From assembly GCA_026874595.1 (NCBI GenBank), contig CM049313.1, forward strand, positions 38,468,659 through 38,532,658: 64,000 bases of DNA, in the 5' to 3' direction. The notes below the pieces were generated by a model. It was given only the letters and a program-made list of their open reading frames with translations, was not told the DNA's origin and searched no databases. Source of the stretch: Sipunculus nudus. Taxonomy: Eukaryota; Annelida; Sipuncula; Golfingiida; Sipunculidae. Below are positions 12,770-24,965 of the stretch, piece by piece. The translations under genes and the position numbers were made by a program. The first letter of the stretch is position 1, and every line of letters starts with the position of its first letter.

Positions 12770-13450
12770 TTATACACTGCAGCCAATCATGGACCATTCA
12801 CATTACACACAGTCACTGAATTATGATTGGTCAAGGGTGCACTGTGCCTATCATGGACCATTTACATCACACACAGTAAATGAATTATGATTGGTCAAGG
12901 CTGCACTGTGCCTATCATGGACCATTCACATCACACACAGAAAATGAATTATGATTGGTCAAGGCTGCACTGTGCCTATCATGGACCATTCACATCACAC
13001 ACAGAAAATGAATTGTGATTGGTCAAGGCTGCACTGTGCCTATCATTGGTCATTCACATCACACACAGTAATTGAATTATGATTGGTCAAGGCTGCAGCC
13101 AATCATGGACCATTCACATCACACACAGTAAATGAATTATGATTATTCAAGGCTGCACTGTACATATCATTGACCATTCACATCACACACAGTAAATGAA
13201 TTATGATTGGTCAAGCATGCACTGTGCCTATCATGGACCATTCACATCACACAGGAAACCTATGCGGCGGCGGCGGCGTGCAGCTGAAAACATAGTATCC
13301 CCAAAACAGAGTATCCCCAAAACTCTGTTTTGGCGGATACAATTATGATTGGTCAAGACTGCACTGTGCCTATTCATTGACCATTTACATCACACAGAGT
13401 AAATGAATTATGATTGGTCAAGGCTGCACTGTTCCTATCATGAACCATTC
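12770..13450 (+). repeat. Minisatellite, 64-bp unit, about ten copies, interrupted
   Basis: The unit 'catggaccattcacatcacacacag..aatgaattatgattggtcaaggctgcactgtgcctat' recurs with 64-bp spacing (for example at 12852, 12916 and 12980). Each unit contains ATTGGTC. At about 13253-13340 a (GGC)n and family A tip ('gtatccccaaaac...gttttggcggatac') interrupts the array. Confidence 0.88.
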
Positions 13451-14267
13451 ATTTCTGTCAGGAAGGTATTGGGTTTCCTTTTGATTCTTTGGTTCGTGTG
13501 TTAGCAACTGTATGTCTGCAAGTCCAATTAGGAGTTAATATCATAAAACTTTTAATTCATCTAACAGACCAAATATTCATAGGCCCATTTTATAGGTGGA
13601 TGGTGTAAGCATATGGTAGGAACAGTGACTGTCAGTTTTTTTACCTTATGTGTCATGTATTGCAGTAACTTTCACAAAATCTTGTGAATAATTATGGAAC
13701 TGAATATTTACCAATGGATTCTCTGCATATCTAATTAGATGAGAGGTCACCAGACTTCTTTGTGTTGTTTCTGAGATAAAAAAACATAAAGTGAAGTTTA
13801 ATGAGTGTTCTGAGAGATTTACCCCCTGTGTATATCACCTTAGTTTGGTACATGGGTAAAACTGTGCATATTTTATGAGGTCATAGTTCAGCAGACATTG
13901 ATATTGACAACAGGCGTAGTATTCCCTTTTGTGGTGCTCTTGTTTTTAAATGGTTTTTTTTGTATCATTTAAAAAACATTGCAGTAGCAAACATAGCTTT
14001 CAAGCTATTTTAAAGAAATCAACTGCCCTTGAAATAAATGACTGTTGATGGTTTCAACATGATAATACTGTAAAATTGAAGATATTTATATTTTTCAGAC
14101 TTTTTGTTAATATGAATATTGAAATTTCATTAATGATTAGCTTCTGAACATGAGTCAGTTGTCCATATGAACAAGGCAGGGCTGACATGAATTTCGCCCT
14201 TCAGCTAAGTATCATTGTATACATGTAGAATGATACCCTTTTTATTCAATGATTGTTGAATTTCCAG
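13451..14267. other. Intron sequence, nothing recognised
   Basis: Between the minisatellite and the next exon I see no repeat ends, exons or RNA genes. Confidence 0.35.
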
Positions 14268-14347
14268 GATTTGATACCTTGCTGCGAAGAAAACGTAGTT
14301 ACTACCCCTTCAGCTCTGACTACAAGGACAGCATGGAGGCATTCAGG
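14268..14347 (+). CDS. TEP: TEP exon: RRKR processing site, last constitutive exon before the bait cassette
   Basis: The acceptor is atttccag at 14267 and the donor AGG|gtaagg at 14348; 80 nt, phase 1 in, phase 0 out. The translation is GFDTLLRRKRSYYPFSSDYK then DSMEAFR. LLRRKR-S is a classical furin-type dibasic site. In C3-type proteins the beta/alpha processing site lies just before the anaphylatoxin segment, which occupies the place of the A2M bait, so the position here is equivalent. Its phase 0 exit fits every alternative exon in the cassette. Confidence 0.88.
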
Positions 14348-14449
14348 GTAAGGATTTTATGTCAGGGTAAGGATTTTATGTGCCTTTTCACATATGCAGC
14401 ACCAAGCTCGATATAAAAATCTGACTTTTATAATTAAATATTATAAATA

Positions 14450-15235
14450 CGGTAGAGCGCCGAATTTCAGAATGCCAAATTTCCGAAAATTTGTTTTTCC
14501 GAAATTTAAAATGGGGAACCCAAAATTTATTTGTATTTCTGAAATATTTTTCAAGCAAGTGAACACCTCAAATGAATCTTGGGCTGGGATGTCAGGCCAA
14601 ACAACTTAGCAGTTTACTAGCAAAAGTATTGGTGAGGTATCATTTGCACATCGCTTGTACTCATGTAGGTTTAGCTGCGAGGCCATAGTACGTGGGCCTG
14701 TCCATACAATTCATTCCGAGAGAGCAATTGTGTCACTTACTTAAATTCGCCGTGATTCAGCTTATTCATCATTTCAATTTTAATGTCAAGAAGAACAACA
14801 ATCGAACACGATCGTCTTGCTGTCACTTGCAAAAGATATGGAGTTAAAGAAAAGAAACGGACTGCGTTACATGTGTGCCACACTGGCGCCGCCTGCAGGC
14901 TGTTGAAGAAACTAACTGAGCTACAATAGTGGCGATGACATTTGACCTTTCCTTCCCATGAATTTGTTGGAAAAAATGACACAGAAGTATCCTAAAAACA
15001 GGTTAAAATGGGTTTTACCTATCAAACTATGCAATAAATCCAATATTTTTATAAGTTCCGCTCGTAAATTACATGGGTCGAAGAGAAACACAGTGTTCCA
15101 TCAGTAATATAGCGTTAAGTTAATAATTAACTGTTGTACGAAATTAGCCCTAGACCCTGACCTAATTTCCAAAAATTTGTTTTTCCAAAAGAAAAGCTTG
15201 TCCCCCGACGCATTCCTAAAAACGGCGCTCTACTG
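14450..15235. mobile_element. TA-flanked MITE (mariner/Tc1-like), 786 bp
   Basis: The terminal inverted repeats are CGGTAGAGCGCCG on the left and CGGCGCTCTACTG on the right (one mismatch), bracketed by TA at 14448-14449 and 15236-15237. Further in, 'ccgaaaatttgtttttcc' and 'ccaaaaatttgtttttcc' are direct repeats. There is no transposase ORF. Confidence 0.75.
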
Positions 15236-15401
15236 TAATTATCTGCTTCTACATGAGTTGGTCTCTGACAGGGAAGTTGTTCTGTGTGTTATCTTAGACT
15301 GGCATGTGGGTCCACAGGCAGATAAAAATCTTCTCATGTGGAAAAAACATCCACATGCTTGTCCCAACATAACACAGAATTCTGCATATGTGGAATGGCA
15401 G

Positions 15402-15818
15402 TAGGGCTGAAACGGGTACAAAATTTTGGACTCGAGTAGCTGATAGGCATTACCCGACTTGGACTCGAGTACTCGTTACCATTGCAACACTGTAAAAATA
15501 AACCGACATCTGGTTATGCAAAACATACATAAATTTGGCTTCGTGACTCCACGAAGGAATAGATATAGATACTAAAATTTAACAGAGTGGAAAAATCCAT
15601 TCAAATGCATATAAATAATAAATGTGAATCTCTTCGAAATTAACTTTACAGTATGATTGTTACTTCAATAATGAATAAATAGGCCGAGACTGCCAGTAAA
15701 TTTGCCGTAATATTCATATATGCATGTACATACACAAGTACTCGAGTCCGAATTTTGGACTTGGGTACTCGGTAAGTATTACCCAGACTTGAGTACTCGA
15801 GTAGTCCTTTCAGCCCTA
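15402..15818. mobile_element. hAT-type MITE, 417 bp, perfect 8-bp target duplication
   Basis: The ends are TAGGGCTGAAA and TTTCAGCCCTA, flanked by AATGGCAG at 15394-15401 and 15819-15826. Subterminal regions carry inverted CGAGTACTCGAGT-like repeats. An 8-bp duplication with short AGGGCTG-type inverted ends is the hAT pattern. There is no transposase. Confidence 0.85.
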
Positions 15819-16100
15819 AATGGCAGCCTATCCATCTGCTCCATAACTGGTGGAAGCTGGCTTACATTTGGCAAAATGATGATGTAACGTGTGGAATGGC
15901 TGACCATTTCCCTGCTCCATAACTGATAGAAGCTGGCTTACATTTGGCCAGCTGATGATATTACGAACATATTACTGCAAATATATACCAGCATATATAT
16001 TAATATTCTTACACCAACACATGTCAAAGGTTTATATCAACATTGGTTTTATTGATAAAGTAAACTTTAAACAGTTTACATTAGTAGGAAATTAATTGTA

Positions 16101-17486
16101 TCGCCAGACAAAGTCTTGAGATACTATGTTTTAGGCACAGTTGAGCCACCGCTGCGGAAATTTCTTTTGGACGCAATAACTCAAAAAATATTTCAGGGAT
16201 CTTTACCAAACTTGACATGTCCATAGATATGGGTGAGAGGACGAAGCCTATTTAAAGTGGGGTCATGATCTTTACTAGGAAAATTACCTTGACCTTGAAT
16301 AGGTCCATTTTGGGGGAAAATCACACGAATTCTTAAATATCTCAAGAAATCTTGCATGGATTGATCCAAAAGTCAATTTGCCTGAAGATCTTGGATAGTG
16401 TTGTCAAGTACTGGAAACTGGTGGCCCCACCTTTGATCCTTTTCTTGTTTTTGTGCTGTTTAATACCCCCTTCATTGCCACTTAAAAATACTGTGATCAT
16501 TATAAGTCAAAAACTAATGGACAGATTTCTTTCATATTATGCATATACATAGACATGAGTTATGGGATGATGTATTTTGAAATTGGGGTCATGACCTTTC
16601 CTCCGAAAGTAGCCTTGACCTTGAATATTGCCATATATGGTGAAAATCACACAAAATCATAAATATCTCGTGAAGGGATGCATGGATTGGTCCAAAAATC
16701 GAACTGACTGAAGATTTTGGATAGCTTTGTCATTTTTGGAAGTAAGGAGGTGCCACTTTCTGTCCTTTTCTTGTTTTTGAACCTTTTAATACCCCATCAT
16801 TGGCACTTGACAGTACTGTGAGCATTATTAGTCTAAAACTAATGGTCAGATCGTGCTGAATTTTGCATGTCCATTGATCTTGGATACCTCCATCTTGTTT
16901 TTAAGACTGGTGGTGCTATCTGCAATTGTAATTGTGTGGCATCCATCCGTACAATTGCTTTCTATGAAAATTGCTCATATCTCCAGATTGGTTCGAGGTA
17001 TTGGTCTGAAATTTGGTATGTCCATCCATCTTTGAAAGTTTTCTCATAAACCAGACAGGTGGTGCCACCTTCCTTCCCATTTTTGTACAATAAATTAAAT
17101 CCCTTTCCTGAGGAGTGATTTGCCCTATTGGCTTGGAAATGTGCATATTAATAGATCTTGGACCCCTCCATCTTTTACATAAGACTGGTGGTGCCATCTG
17201 CAGTTGTTTTTGGGTTGCGTCCATTTGTACATGTGCTTTCGTTAAAAATTGCTCAGCGCCACCTTCCTTACCATTTTTATAGTATAAATTCTCTGGTTTT
17301 ATGAGAGTGATTCTCTGTATTGACCCCCATATTTGGTGAAATATATTGTTTCTCAAGTTGATAGATGTTCCATGGTCGCTTGCGAAGTGTCAGTATATGC
17401 TGCTGAAGATGGGGGGACTATTCTTAAAAGGGGTGCATTAATTGTCTGGCGATACTATAGCACCTGCGGGGGCAAGAAATATCTAG
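16101..17486 (+). mobile_element. Family C Helitron-like element, copy 1
   Basis: The 5' end is A|TCGCCAGACA and the 3' end has TGTCTGGCGATA (inverted repeat of the 5' end), CACCTGCGGGGGC, AAGAAATAT and CTAG|T at 17483-17486. It is 1,386 bp, almost the same length as the copy at 23582-24965. The interior has GGTGGTGCCACC palindromes (for example 17059) in repeat units. The 146-codon minus-strand open frame at 16916-17356 is a translation of these repeats. Confidence 0.72.
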
Positions 17487-18940
17487 TTTGTGTCAGAATT
17501 AGATGTGAAAGCAGGTCACTCATAATCTGACATCAATAGAAATATAATGAAGTCTAAACCTTTTCTCATAAAGTTTTACATTTTTAATATCCTGACCTTG
17601 GTTTAACATAAATCAGCACCCAGAAATTTGGATAACCTGCTCACTAATTAATGAGCTTGCATTTTGGAACACTTCAGCCAGAAAAATGTTTTCAGTACTC
17701 TAAGAATAAATGGAATATTCACCAAGAATTGTCCAAAAAAATTAATCTAAGAATATACTATACTTATACATTTGGTGTAAATTAAAAAGTAGGCCCGTCT
17801 GCTCCTTGGGATGTGTTTTGACCATACAAGAGTGGTCAGGATATTCATCTGAGTATAGGACTAATAGAGTTTATGACTGTAGGCCTGTTACAATGATCTT
17901 AAGCTTACATCTTAAGGTATAGTCACACATCCTGGTTTTACATCCTGTTGCCACCACAACTGGACTCTTCAGAGTCAATCCAACTTAGATTGAATTGTAG
18001 TAAATCTTTATCAGCCATACTCAACGTGTCCTGATGGAGTTTGGGGTGTCATACTCACTTGGTGTGAAACAAACTGAATATAGCTGGAAGCATAGCAGAA
18101 CCCTACTAGGGCCAGAGTGGACCCCTTGGAACACAGCCATAGCTGTAGTGGCCTGCAGGGGCTGTTAGTGCCACCTTGCATCATCTGCAACACTTTGAAT
18201 TAATTGAACAGTTCACATAATGTTCACAACCCGTTCACCAAGGCACTGCTCCAGGGTGACACAGGACTTGTACAGGTGTACAGGTGTGATTTGACTACAC
18301 TTTTTCTCAAATCGTCTAAGCCAGGGCTGTCGAAGTTTACACCCAACATAAGTAAGAGTGGCTACATTTTGTGATGCTTTGTTTTTTTTCAGTAGGATTT
18401 TAATAGAGTTAACAGGGGCAATATAATGATTTTATAATCACTCAGAGGTCAAAAGGTCAGAGGAATGGTAATGTCGATGCATCGTCACTTATTAATACAG
18501 TGCCAACAAAACGGTAACCATGGAAGCATAAATTATTAACATTCATAGGAGAAAGGCATCCCAGTGCCCTTGAGAATAAATGGGATTTAAAACTTGGAAT
18601 TTGTGACAGGACCCATTTTGGATAATGTATAGATTAGGCAATAGTAAACTTTAACAGGTTGAGGCTTACAAAAGAGACAAATTTAAGGATCAAAGGACAC
18701 TTTACAGAACTTATATTACAGAACTTTTAAAAATATCTGACAGCAGAAACATTTGGTGTCAGCCCAGTCACTGACCAATAAAAAAGTCACATGAGCAATG
18801 TGTCTCATGACCAAGGGGTCATATGACCTGAGGACTCTATAAATTCAAGGTAATCATTCTCTTGGTTGTGTAGAACATTATAGTAGAAATACATTTTGTT
18901 TAATTACAACACTTGACTTATTCTTTGTTCTGTCTGTTAG
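17487..18940. other. Intron sequence, nothing recognised
   Basis: No repeat termini, exons or RNA genes were recognised between family C copy 1 and bait exon V1. Confidence 0.35.
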
Positions 18941-19049
18941 AAAATGGGATTACTTGTACTGAGTGACCTTGAAGTGAAAACCAGGCCATGTAGTCTTAAT
19001 CCACCAATAGCTTACGAAAGCACAAGAGTAAATGCACGAAGAAAACCGG
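18941..19049 (+). CDS. TEP: TEP alternative bait exon V1
   Basis: The acceptor is tgtctgttag at 18940 and the donor G|gtgaga at 19050; 109 nt, phase 0 in, phase 1 out. The framework half is KMGLLVLSDLEVKTRPC and the variable half SLNPPIAYESTRVNARRKPG. The framework repeats in V2-V6 while the second half does not, as expected for alternative bait regions that offer different protease sites. V1 is rich in Arg/Lys near its end (ARRK), so trypsin-like cleavage is plausible; that is inference. It splices in frame from 14347 to 35548. Confidence 0.9.
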
Positions 19050-20121
19050 GTGAGAGCAGTAAGCGGTAATGTGACAGTTAATGCATGGTAACATCATGTA
19101 CTTCAGGTTTACCAGTCTAAAGTGTTCCCTCTGACAACTAATGGAGCATGTCCTTATCCTTTACCCCTTTTTCCCTTACCCTGTACTCCTTTCCCTTTAC
19201 CCTATACCCCTTTCACATTCTAATAATTTTTTAAAGCTGAACAAATTTTTTCAAATTGGTTTCTATACATTTCATGCAGTCATATGTATAATGGAAAATT
19301 TGTGTTGGTCCATACTTCTGAAGGGTTCTAAGCAGTCTTGGAAATAGGGAACCTTTATATGAGTTTCCCTTCGTTCAATCCAGGAAAAGTCAACAAATTG
19401 TAATGTTAATTGGTAAGTTTGTTAATTTTGACTTTCTTTGGGATTCTGCCTTTTTAATGTGGATATGGCTCAAATAGGTAAAGTGAACTGTTTTCAAATT
19501 TTTAAAATTCATATGGGAAAAGTCAGAGAAAATCAGGAAATTCAATTTTCATAATATGTTGGGAACCCTGTTATGGCATGATGTGTTAATTAAACTCTCC
19601 CATTAAACAGCACAGACAGTATGTTGACAGTCATACTTTATCATTGGACATGATGCTTTATGCATTGATGCCAAAACTGTAACATTTTTGGGCATTTGCA
19701 AGGCACATGTACAAGATATTTTGACTCAGATCAACTTCTTGTGCAACATTGCATAGTTGCATTGAAAATGTTATTAACCTAATTTGAATTTGCCATGTGA
19801 AAGGGTATTACCCTTATAAGTTAACTGTTCATTTAAGGCATGTATACCTGTATACACGTATATAGATACTCCTTCCAGAACCTCTTTAGTTAGGACCTCC
19901 CCCTGTAGATGGCATTTTCTGTCAACTGATAAAAAGAGAACCATGTAGTAGTGATTATGCATTGTTATCTGTGCCAAGTTATGTCATCTAATTCTGTGTG
20001 AATTTGTAAGTCCTGATGTGGCTTACTTTCAGACCTTATGTTACTTATAACACAGTTTATCTGGCATATCTACTGATATAGCATACCATGCTGGAAAAAA
20101 AAATTTAAATTAACATGTAGC
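19050..20121. other. Intron sequence, nothing recognised
   Basis: AT-rich sequence between bait exon V1 and family B copy 2, without recognised features. Confidence 0.35.
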
Positions 20122-22178
20122 TTTTTAGCTCAGCTGACTTTCAGGCATGATGGGCTATAGCGATGACTCTTTGTCTGTCATCCTCCCTTCTTGCCGTCCG
20201 TCAATTAGCAGGGCACAAATCATAACCGGGGCTAGTATCATGACCCCTATGCAGTCTGAGAGGTTCTAAAAAGATCTTGCAAACCTGCAATTAGGTTACT
20301 GCGACCTATAATCTTGAAGTTATGGGGTGTGTTTGCACTCCCTAGAATTTATTCTTTTAGCCAAAATTTTCATCCCAAACATTCAATCTTTCACATACAG
20401 CTCACCTACCAACAGGGAAAGAACCATAATTATTTTGAGGTCACAAGGTCAAAGGTCAAGGTTACAGGATCCACTTCCTTGAAAAGCCTGTGGGTGCATT
20501 TTAAGCCAACCCTTTCATCCCATTTCTTTGATCTTTCACACATAGCCCACTAAATGGGAGAAGAATCCTATAGATTTAGAGGTCACAAGGTCAAGGTCGA
20601 GGTCACAGGACCTACTTCTTTTGAAAAGGTTGTAGACACATTTCAAGCTAGACTTTTCATTCCAAAAGTTCCAGCACTGATATCACTTCTCTGCCAACAG
20701 GGGGAAAGACCTGTTGATTTTGAGGTCAAAGGTCAAGTTCACAGCACCCACTTCTTTCATGGAGTCATTTTCAGGCAAACTTTTCAATCTATACATTCCA
20801 TCTGTCATATATATCTACCAATGGGGGAAGAAACATATTGATGTTAAGTTCAATAGGGTCAGAGGTCAAGGTCACAATACTAAATTGTTCTAAAGCTTGT
20901 GAACATATTTAAGTGAAACTGTTCATTCCAAACCTTCATTCTTTCACATATGCCACATCTATGCATCAATCAATTCGATTCAAACTTCATATTTATGGGT
21001 CTTTTTGCTTGAAGAAATAACTTTTTGAATTGGGGGTCAGGAGGTTAAAGGTCGCAGCCAAGAGTTATTCACACATTGGTTGCCAAGTAATTACACCAGA
21101 TTTAAGTGGTTAGTAGTTAACCATTATTGAGAAAGAATCCAGTTGATATGTGGGCAAAAGGCCAAGGTCATAGGTCAGGGATGTTCACAATAACTTATTT
21201 TGTAGACAATCTTTATTTTTCTTGTTTATACAACCACTGCACTCCAACTGATACATCTCACTGTGTGGCTGTAATTGTGAGTGACCCTGGTGACATATGA
21301 CTCCCTTTTGTATCAGCCTCGTTATGAACCTCATTAGTCCATAGCAAAAACACACTGTTGCTGGAATGCTTCGGCCAGGCATTAAGACTATGAGAGTATA
21401 GTATTAAGGTTTAGCTACTGATTTATAAGATGATGGGAACATTTTGCAGTTTATTTTATGGAATCATAGCAGTAAACTTGGTTTCCTAGATATCTGAATA
21501 TTTTTATATAAATCATCATATATACAAGCAAGTGTTTGATCTCATAGTATATTGGTGTGTACCTGGATTTCGGATGGCTTTTTTTATTACAAGACTATCA
21601 ATTACTAATGCTCTCTGCATTTCTCTTCTTTCAGGTTTTGCAGTTTACCTCCTTCCCTGCTGACCCTAATATGGCCACCAGGCCATCATCTTTAAATTCA
21701 TTTTGATCATATTATCTCAAGCAATGTTAAAGTAAATGCAGTGGGATGTATATTAATGTAATCTTGCAAAAGATTCCTTAATAAATATTACTATCATTTA
21801 TGAAAGTTCAGTACAGTTGTATTAAATAAAAATTCCTACTCAAGCACCCGTTTCTCGATAATTCATGCATGGATTTCCTTGTTCTTTGCTATATATTTTG
21901 ATCTTATATTTGGCCTTTGTGGTTTTCCTTTTGAGACTGACAGGTATCAAGCAAGCTATTGGAATAGTTCCCGATAGCTCAACAATCATACATTTTGCCT
22001 CAGACCATCAATTCACTTTAAACCGACCTTAGGTGATATATATTTCTGTTGTAGTAAAAAATTTCAACAAATTGGCAGATAGGTTCTTCAAAAATTTGAC
22101 TGGAAGGTTTGAATCCCAGCCCATGATGTCGCAGGTCATGCTTGGCAGCTGAGCGTCATGACCCATGGGTCACTTGTT
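20122..22178 (+). mobile_element. Family B (Helentron-like) element, copy 2
   Basis: It starts TTTTTAGCTCAGCTGACTTT and ends GCAGCTGAGCGTCATGACCCATGGGTCACTTGTT; GACCCATGGGTC (22160-22171) is a perfect palindrome near the 3' end and TCAGCTGAGC-type sequence is the inverted counterpart of the 5' end. The interior from 21021 is co-linear with 5828-7926. Between 20440 and 20870 is a 'gaggtcacaaggtcaaggtc' repeat of about 120 bp. Confidence 0.68.
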
Positions 22179-22877
22179 GTTTTTGCTTATAGGCATTTCT
22201 TACTGATGTGACCTACCTGAAGGTACACCACATAAGGACAGTGTGATTTATACAGCCAATCTGCTTGTGTTTAAATTTACACAGCAATCAGTATACAGTC
22301 ATTGGTGTACCTGAAAAATGATAAATTAATTGGTACGTCATACAGCGTAACTTTGAAATTATGACCACCAACAGGACCATGATAAAGTTGACAAATGTTC
22401 AAAAATTTCGTAACAGCAAGGTCTGACACAAAAAGCAAAAAAGAACTGGGATCGTGAAAAAGTAGTTATATTGGGAATGGCCCAAAAGAGGAGGGAGGTA
22501 GATTTGAGACATTTATCTGTTTTAGCGTTTCAAAAACAAAACCAAGCCATATAATTAACAAAACACTCCTACCAATCAGTCGATTGATGTATATGTGGTG
22601 GGAGATTGGAGATATTAGGGGAGAATACACTGGGTCAGTTCTGGCTAGTGCATGTGTTCTTGTTGATAAGTCAGGTGAATTGATTTGTTTTCTTTGTTTG
22701 GCCCTATCACAAGTGCCTGTATAAAATTTATGAGAGCAGGCAATGCAGGCAGGAGCAAGGTCTCTGCACAACTGAGCTTGTGACCTTGCTATCAGGAAAT
22801 TCCTGAAAATGTCATAAAAATCAATGAATCTTGTTAAATGTCTGAAATTAATATTTGTGTTACCATGGTGTTACCAG

Positions 22878-22986
22878 GATATTGGGATTCTGGTGCTTAG
22901 CGACCTTGATGTCGTCACGAGGCCTTGTGATTATCGAAGCATTGCAGTTCCCCTTCATTCTAGACAAATATCGGCAGTACTTGGTA
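22878..22986 (+). CDS. TEP: TEP alternative bait exon V2
   Basis: The acceptor is ggtgttaccag at 22877 and the donor A|gtgagt at 22987; 109 nt, phase 0-1, the same length as V1 and V4. A weaker donor at 22984 would give 106 nt in the same phase. The framework half is DIGILVLSDLDVVTRPC and the variable half DYRSIAVPLHSRQISAVLG. The hydrophobic, VPLHSR-containing sequence differs from the basic V1, suggesting a different protease spectrum (inference). Confidence 0.88.
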
Positions 22987-23581
22987 GTGAGTGGTGCAGA
23001 TGGGATAGGTTTGCATGGCTTATTGGCAGAGTCAGCTATTTATATAAAACTCAGTGGGCTCATCAACTAAATTGCATGGTTTTAAATGCACATAACTGAT
23101 TTCAAGCTTTGTAAGTTTGAGTGTTTAGCACTGGATGTTTGATCATGTTTGATGATTATAAAACAAAAGCAGCAATGATTGATTATTTATAAATTATTTC
23201 ATGTACCTGATCAAGACATAACATTTCACATTTAATGATCTATCACCATCTCCTTTTCAAAAAATGATTGCCTTCCCCAAGGACACACAAGCTATAAATA
23301 GGGTAAGGCTATAAATAGACATGCAGCCATAAAAAGAGGATTTACGGTACTGCAATACCACCATTGATCAGGTGCTGATTTGATGCTGTTATGGTTTTGA
23401 GAACTGTGATTTTACTCACCAAGATTTTGGAATAAATTGTGTTTGGTCTTCCACGTGTCTCCCAAGATATTTTTGCCATATATGACATTTTTGCACATGT
23501 GCACATGATCCTTTATTATTGATTACATGAAAATGCAAGCAATTCAGTGGTGAAAAATGACCAGACATTAGTATAATTATA
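22987..23581. other. Intron sequence, nothing recognised
   Basis: No recognisable repeat or exon between V2 and family C copy 2. Confidence 0.35.
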
Positions 23582-24965
23582 TCCCCAGACATAGTCGGGA
23601 TACTATGGTTTAAGCACAGTAGTACGGCCGCCACTGTAGAGATTACGTTTGGACGCCATAACTCAAAAAAATGTTTTACGAATCTGTACCAAAATGGACT
23701 TGTGCATAGATATGGGTGAGAGGACGAAGCCTATTTAAAGTGGGGTCATGATCTTTACTAGGAGAATGACCTTCACCTTGAATTGGTCCATTTTTGGGGA
23801 AAATCACACAAATATTCTTAAATATCTCAAGAAATCTTGCATGGATTGATCCAAAAATCAAATTGACCGAACATCCTGGATAGTGTTGTCATATATAAGA
23901 AACTGGAGGTGCCACCTCTTATCCTTTTGTTGTTTTCGTGCCGTTTAATACCCCCTTCATTGCCACTAAACAGTACTGTGAGCATTATAAGTAAAAAACT
24001 AATGGACAAATTTCTTCCATATTATGCATATACACAGACATGAGTTATGGGATGATGTGTATTAAAATTGGGGTCATGACCATTTCCTATGAGAGTGGCC
24101 TTGACCTTGAATATTGCCATATATGGTGAAAATCTCACAGAATTATAAATATCTAAATAAGGGATGCATGGATTGTTCCAAAATCAAATTGACCCAAGAT
24201 CTTGGATAGCTTTGTCTTTTCTTGTTTTCGGGTCTTTTAATAAATGATCATTGCCACTTGACAGTATTGGATACCTCGATCTTGTATTCAAGACTGGTGG
24301 CGTTATTTGCAATCGTAATTGTGTGGCTTCCATCTGTCTGAAATTTGAAATGTCCATCCATCTTGGAAAGTTTTCTCATAAACCAGACAGGTGGCGCCAC
24401 CTACCTTCAAGTTTTTGTAGAATAAATTAATGCCCTTTTCTGATTAGTGATTTGCCCTATGAGCTTGAAATGTGCATATCCATAGATCTTGGACTCCTCA
24501 AGATTGGGCTGAAATTGTGCATGTCCATTGATCTTGGATACCTCCATCTTGTATTCAAGACTGGTGGCGCCATCTGCAATAGTAATTGTGTGGCATCTAT
24601 CTGTTCATGTGCTTTGGGTGAAAATTACTCATTTCTCTGGAGTGGTTAAAGGTATTGGTCTTAAATTTGGCATGTCTATCCATCTTGGAAAATTTTCTCG
24701 TAAACCAGACAGGTGGTGCCACCTACCTTCCTGTTTCTGTAAAATAAATCAATGCTCTTTTTCTCAACTTGAGAGATTCAACATATTGGCCCCCATTTTT
24801 GGTGCAAAAATATTGTTTCTCAAGTTGATAGATGGAAAAAACCATAGTCGCTTGCCAAGTGTCAGTTTATGCTGAAGATTGGGGGCCTGTTCCAAAAGGT
24901 AGGGGGGGAGGGGAGATTAATTGTCTGGGGATATTAGGGCACCTGCAGTGCCAAGAAATATCTAG
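23582..24965 (+). mobile_element. Family C Helitron-like element, copy 2
   Basis: The 5' end is A|TCCCCAGACA. Near the 3' end are TTGTCTGGGGATA, a perfect hairpin GGCACCTGCAGTGCC (24938-24952), AAGAAATAT and CTAG|T (24962-24965). It is 1,384 bp and co-linear with copy 1 at 16101. It contains GGTGGCGCCACC at 24390 and GGTGGTGCCACC at 24712. The combination of 5'-TC, 3' hairpin, CTAG and an A|T target is the Helitron hallmark. No Rep/helicase is present. Confidence 0.75.

Noticed and set aside
16916-17356. 146-codon minus-strand open frame
   Set aside because: It is a translation of family C repeat units; similar peptides (LSKMDGH, KVAPPV) arise from the same repeats elsewhere in the window.
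22466-22771. 101-codon minus-strand frame as a gene
   Set aside because: No domain, no start context and no similarity; it lies in intron between repeats and V2.
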